Shown here: positions 59,865 to 63,701 of the stretch, one piece after another
How the letters are laid out: every line of letters begins with the position of its first letter
Numbering within the stretch: position 1 is the first letter of the stretch
Source: Perkinsus olseni
Lineage: Eukaryota > Perkinsozoa > Perkinsida
Direction: 5' to 3'
Assembly (NCBI GenBank): GCA_013115125.1
Contig: JABANN010000133.1
Span: 1-63,701, forward strand
DNA length: 63,701 nucleotides
Translations under genes and position numbers: made by a program
The notes under the pieces: generated by a model
What the model was told of the DNA's origin: nothing
The model's database searches: none
Seen by the model: the letters and a program-made list of their open reading frames with translations, nothing else

Positions 59865-60399
59865 CGATGCTTGTTGCTACTAGCAACTTGCTAGAGCACT
59901 TGACGTATCTCAGTAGGAAATCAGGCGAGAATATACTGGTATACAGCTCATGATGAGTGTTATGGACGTGAAATATGCAAGATGCTGCCCGATTCTTCTA
60001 TAAAACTTCGAAGTCGAAGCGTACTGCTATCAAAGTCCGGAGTGTGACCGATCGGCGACGCACTGTGAGAAGTCTCTTGTATATCCGGCTGAGACTCTCA
60101 GCCTGAGAGTTTCGCGCTTTGGCAGACTAGACTTAGCCAAATTAGTCACTAAGTTGATCAAGTTGATCAACACAACTTTCATATGTACCGATTTCCGGAG
60201 TGTTCGGTTCCGGTGGTGATGATCTCGCTCGCCTTGGTTCCGTTGCCAGTGGCAACTTGCCACCTTCGAGCGGAGCTCGATTGTCCAAACCCCGGCTACG
60301 CAATGTGGGGTTATCTGACGTGCGGGATCGCCTTTCTCAAGGCATAGCCGCCGCGATAGTGAACTTCCGTATTTTCTAACCACACCAGGCTTCACTCGA

Positions 60400-61065
60400 A
60401 TGTCTACCAAGAAGATCATCATCCTCGCCGCAGCTGCCGCAGTGGCTACGTCGTCCATTGAGGGTGTAGGCAACCCACCCGACAGTCTCGCCACCGGCAC
60501 ATCGAAACATGATGATGTGAGTTATGTGGGGCATTCATCGTAGGGAGCATATGAGGCTCAACTAGTCGTCCCTCATGGTCTTGGACCAAGACCCAAGTAC
60601 CAGTACCAAGACTCTTGGTACTGTTACCACCGTGTCATCTCCGAGTCGCCTGTCAGAACTCTTCAGCCCTCAGGTCTTCCCTCCACTGAGACACGCGATC
60701 GAGGACACTGGATAAGACGAGCTATCTAAAGCTATCAGGAATATGCGAGAGGCTGTCATCAAGCAGAGCGTTGTATTCAACAAGATGCGCCGTGATTATT
60801 TTATAGTCCTTCAAGAAGAACAGGATAAATCCAAGAGAAACCCAATCTCCTTCGAGAGAACCAATATGAGAGGAGGTCAGCCAAGTCTCTAACTGGTCCG
60901 TTACTTGCGTAACGAAAGAAGGAGCCATGCTCTTGTGCCGTTGATGTTGGATAGATCGGTCCGCGAAGACCCTCGTTGTTGTTCATAGCTATTACATGGT
61001 TGTTGTGTGGGCCAGTAACGATCATGAGGATGAGCTACTTAGAAAAAATCCTGAGTTGGAGCTGG
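60400..61065 (+). CDS. Secreted protein, KPDD family copy 3
   Basis: Exon 1 (60400-60516) is nearly identical to copy 2 (MSTKKIIILAAAAAVATSS) but reads KHDD instead of KPDD. The downstream end is a frame with VVVHSYYMVVVWASNDHED, matching copy 2. The middle exons could not be joined. The 5' flank (60190-60310) and 3' flank also match copy 2, so the unit was duplicated with its promoter. Confidence 0.5.
60601..60623. repeat. Perfect inverted repeat, 11-bp arms, 1-base centre
   Basis: CAGTACCAAGA, centre C at 60612, then the exact reverse complement. It lies in the first intron region of KPDD copy 3. Confidence 0.95.
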
Positions 61066-61090
61066 GATGATATGAGGCGGCTCGCCTAGC

Positions 61091-62229
61091 CACCGCCTAG
61101 TGGTCAAGCTTATTTACGTCCGTCCATCTTGTAATATCATAACCCGTTCCATGGTACACTATTGAAAGCCCTGTCTACGTGAGCAATCCGTAGGGATTTC
61201 ACTTGATTGAGCCAAGGATAGGTAACGTATCCAAGGTCGAATTTAGGGACAAACGAGTCTAGCTTGCATGATGCAAGTTGCATCAAGTTCTGAGTTGAAC
61301 GGAATGCGGACTGAGAACTACTGGAGGACATAATAGTTAGGAAAACAGAAGAAAGTGAGTGTGCGATGAGTAGTTAGTGAGTAATGATGAAACGGTTTCT
61401 AGCGAAACGCTAGCAGACGAAACGCTTTGTGCGCGCGTGCAGCACAAAGTATAATTGCCTCACTCGGCGCCACGGAACAACTGTCCCACTGCGGCAGTGG
61501 CACTGCCGGGTCCCAGTGACTGCAACACGCAGTCACTGGTGAACAACACGCAGTGAACAACCACTGCAGTGATAAGATAAGATCACGGCAACCTATTTGT
61601 ATTCTGGCATATTGGGCTCTTGGCACAATGGCAAACTGTGTCATCGTGCCTCCACTACTCTCCACTCTCTGGTACTCGCGCTGAGCGAGTCGCTCAACTC
61701 CCTTATGCAGAAATTACTTTTCCCCTCATCTCATTAGCGGTTTGATAATTATCATATGAAATGACAGAGTTTTGAGACTCGCCACGACGCATTACAGACC
61801 ACTTGCGCTTCGCAACTACTCGTGTCCCCTACCTCAAATCAACACATCCGTTGAAGACTCAAGACTCCTAGGGAAAGAGTTTACCTCGCTCGCCCGATCT
61901 GACAGCACTCCCTCGAGCGGTATTCAATTCCCTCGTAACTGCGTAGGTGACGTTGCCATCTAGGCTAGATGATCTAGTTTGTAAATCCTTCAACGCCACG
62001 AGGCTCTCCTCCTCTCCTCAGGAGAGTCTCTTGCACAGCTGCCAGCTGGCCGCCTATGAAGATTCTTTATTGAAGAAGTTCTTCAGAAAAAGCGAGTAGT
62101 ATCTCTTTTAACGAGTACTACGGACGAAGTACTAAGGTAACGAGACTCGTTATTTTAGTACTTCGTCTTCGCCTGTGGGTGGCGCCCAGGCCATCCATTT
62201 CGCTCACAGCTCGCGTAGACTCTATTCAA
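61091..62229. other. Intergenic stretch, rich in inverted repeats
   Basis: Contains the inverted repeats 61486-61500, 61492-61508 (overlapping), 61682-61696, 62012-62026 and 62123-62167. No gene recognised. Confidence 0.6.
62123..62167. repeat. Inverted repeat, 22-nt arms, 1-base centre
   Basis: GACGAAGTACTAAGGTAACG plus AG (62123-62144) pairs with 62146-62167 around A62145. Only two positions differ from exact complementarity, and both are G opposite T. Confidence 0.93.
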
Positions 62230-63257
62230 ATGTCTTCCAAGCACATCATCACTATCGCTGGCATCCTGACGATGCTATTCATCCCAAATGCCAGTCTCGC
62301 CATTGGCACAGTGAAGCCTGATGATGTAAGCTAAGCAGGAATATTCCTTTGATCGTACTTGGAGTGGAATTCCTCTTCATAACGATCCTACATGAGTCGT
62401 GCAGTATCTCGTTACAGTAGGTGTGGTTGTAGAACACGGAATGAGTAGATTGGGCTCACAGTGAGCGAGATAGAGCAAAATCTTTATCTGATAAAGAGTT
62501 GATTCAGCTACCCAGAATAGTAGAGAGAATGGGTTGATAATGCGCAGCTAGTATAAGCGCAGCTCGATCGTGCTATGTAGACAGAGCAATCGATCAATTT
62601 TCAGGACTTCCCACCGCTGCTCAACGCCGGCAACGACTCTTGCCTCTTCTTTAATGCAGACTTCAGAGCTGGCAGGAAAGCGCTCAGGGTGTCTTATGAT
62701 GCAACCTTCAAGCCGCGGCTGAACTACATAACATGCCCGAAAACTCGCTCGCGAGATGCACTGCAAATGAACTTGTAAGGGGGCTGGTCCAGCCCGGCTG
62801 GACATGAAAACGGACTGTTTATAGGATCTTGCTCAACCTTAATTTTCCGTGAATCACGGACCGTGATTGGGATCGCAATTTTGTCGAATCAAAACTAAAT
62901 TATTTAATACCAATTTAGTCTGCTCTCAATTGGGTTAATTGAATTTTTGTGTCCGTTGTCTTGACGGTTTCATTCTGTCTTCAGTGACAACCTTGCGCAG
63001 GAACCTTGCGCTCCTACGTTCCCTCCGGACATGTCCTGTGGCATATCTTGTTGAAGAAACCTAATGGGAGGAAAACATACCGGGGTGAAGATCCCATCGA
63101 AGATCCATTTGTGCAAGATTTCGCCCGGACGTCTTTCCGCAGTGAGACGGGCGACTTCAAAGAATTCTGTTTGTGGGTGGCAGACGAGTTGAAAAAGAGT
63201 TACGGATCGTACGAGGAGATCTGCGTTTATTTCCGCCAGTTGATCGACACGCTCTAG
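62230..63257 (+). CDS. Secreted protein, KPDD family copy 4
   Basis: Exon 1 (62230-62325) is a signal peptide (SSKHIITIAGILTMLFIP) and AIGTVKPDD. Exon 2 (62605-62774) starts DFPPLLNAGNDSCLFF and ends like copy 1 (YITCPKTRS). The last exon (about 63003-63257) has GEDPIEDP and DFKEFCLWVADELKKSYG, homologous to copy 1 exon 3. I could not find an acceptor that joins exon 3 in frame, so either a frame break or an unusual splice exists there. The second intron contains the inverted repeat 62781-62795. Confidence 0.6.
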
Positions 63258-63589
63258 CTTTGAATTTAGCTCGAATTTTGACGTTTAGGAAAGGCATGAT
63301 GCTAGGATTCGGGCTGTGGACCATGAATATGTTGGTTGTTGGTGTTTGTGATTGTCTTTTCCTTGCGTGCGCAGTACACCACCGGGGTTGTCGTCGCTGA
63401 CTATCCTCGTGGACAAGTTGTAACACTGCTGGGGCGAGGCCGCAAACGAGAAATACACTCAGTTGCAGCTGAATGGATCTCCATCCCAATTCGATGCGTT
63501 AGCTGAGAAACAGACCAGACGAAACAAAAGCTCCCTACCAAGCGACGATAGCCACTCTAACGGTTAGAGTCTAACCAGACCAGATGCCG

Positions 63590-63701
63590 TTCGATATCTC
63601 GCTCGCCTCCGCATGTCGTCCGATTTTCGGGTTACCATACATCTGTACGTATTTTCATCCGTACGTATTGACATCTGTACGTACAAATCGTCGCGCGCCA
63701 T
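63590..63701 (+). promoter_or_regulatory. Probable 5' flank of a further KPDD copy beyond the window
   Basis: ATCTCGCTCGCCTCCGCATG and GTCCGATTTTCGGG resemble the flanks ahead of the other copies (CTCGCTCGCC near 55890, 57468, 60226 and, as CCTCGCTCGCCC, 61887). The last 60 bp contain three ATC(T/C)GTACGTA units. Confidence 0.4.

Larger units (their letters stand above)
57430..61090 (+). repeat. Tandem segmental duplication with KPDD copies 2 and 3
   Basis: 57430-58300 and 60190-61090 align: the upstream block TTTCCGG(G/A)GTG, GGTTCCGGTG, CTCGCTCGCCTTGG, the signal exon, and the final exon with GTTGTTGTTCATAGCT. They are separated by ~1.9 kb of unrelated DNA. Confidence 0.8.

Overview
The window is nuclear DNA of a protist with many small spliceosomal introns. 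Gene structure (32-100 nt GT-AG introns), mitochondrial-type housekeeping genes, lineage-specific families of small secreted proteins and introns built from repeated motifs all fit an alveolate such as Perkinsus; that assignment is inference from style and gene content, because no marker gene here fixes the species. There is one assembly gap of exactly 100 N (18104-18203), lying inside a tandem repeat.

Layout. 1-2.6 kb: a secreted mucin-like protein on the minus strand with Thr-rich tandem repeats. 2.6-9.6 kb: mostly no recognisable gene, with tRNA-like fragments, one doubtful minus-strand gene and a duplicated exon fragment. 9.6-21.1 kb: three plus-strand, multi-exon housekeeping-type genes in a row: a GPR180/TMEM145-type membrane protein, an FtsH-like AAA ATPase without the protease domain, and D-2-hydroxyglutarate dehydrogenase. 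23.3-37.4 kb: three copies of a family of ~245-residue secreted proteins (minus strand), a long coiled-coil gene (plus strand) and fossil retroelement fragments. 37.4-42.6 kb: gene-poor and rich in perfect inverted repeats. 42.6-46 kb: two minus-strand genes. 46.4-53.1 kb: three compact plus-strand genes that I could splice completely in frame: a DDX5/Dbp2-type DEAD-box helicase (532 aa), Tma7 (55 aa) and a J-domain-TPR protein (271 aa). 53.3-63.7 kb: inverted-repeat-rich DNA carrying an array of at least four related secreted-protein genes that share a signal-peptide exon.

The most unusual structure is in the introns. All three intact tRNA genes that I found (Lys-UUU, Lys-CUU, Val-UAC) lie inside protein-gene introns; one 94-nt intron is almost nothing but a 73-nt tRNA. 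Several other introns hold only the 3' half of a tRNA followed by a T-run, and one of these is flanked by a near-perfect direct repeat at its splice sites. At least four other short motifs recur from intron to intron in unrelated genes, as introner elements would. Separately, the gene-poor stretches contain a large excess of perfect inverted repeats whose arms are separated by a single base, with arms up to 28 bp. No operon-like functional link between neighbouring genes is evident; the two repeated secreted families are the only clear local clusters of function.
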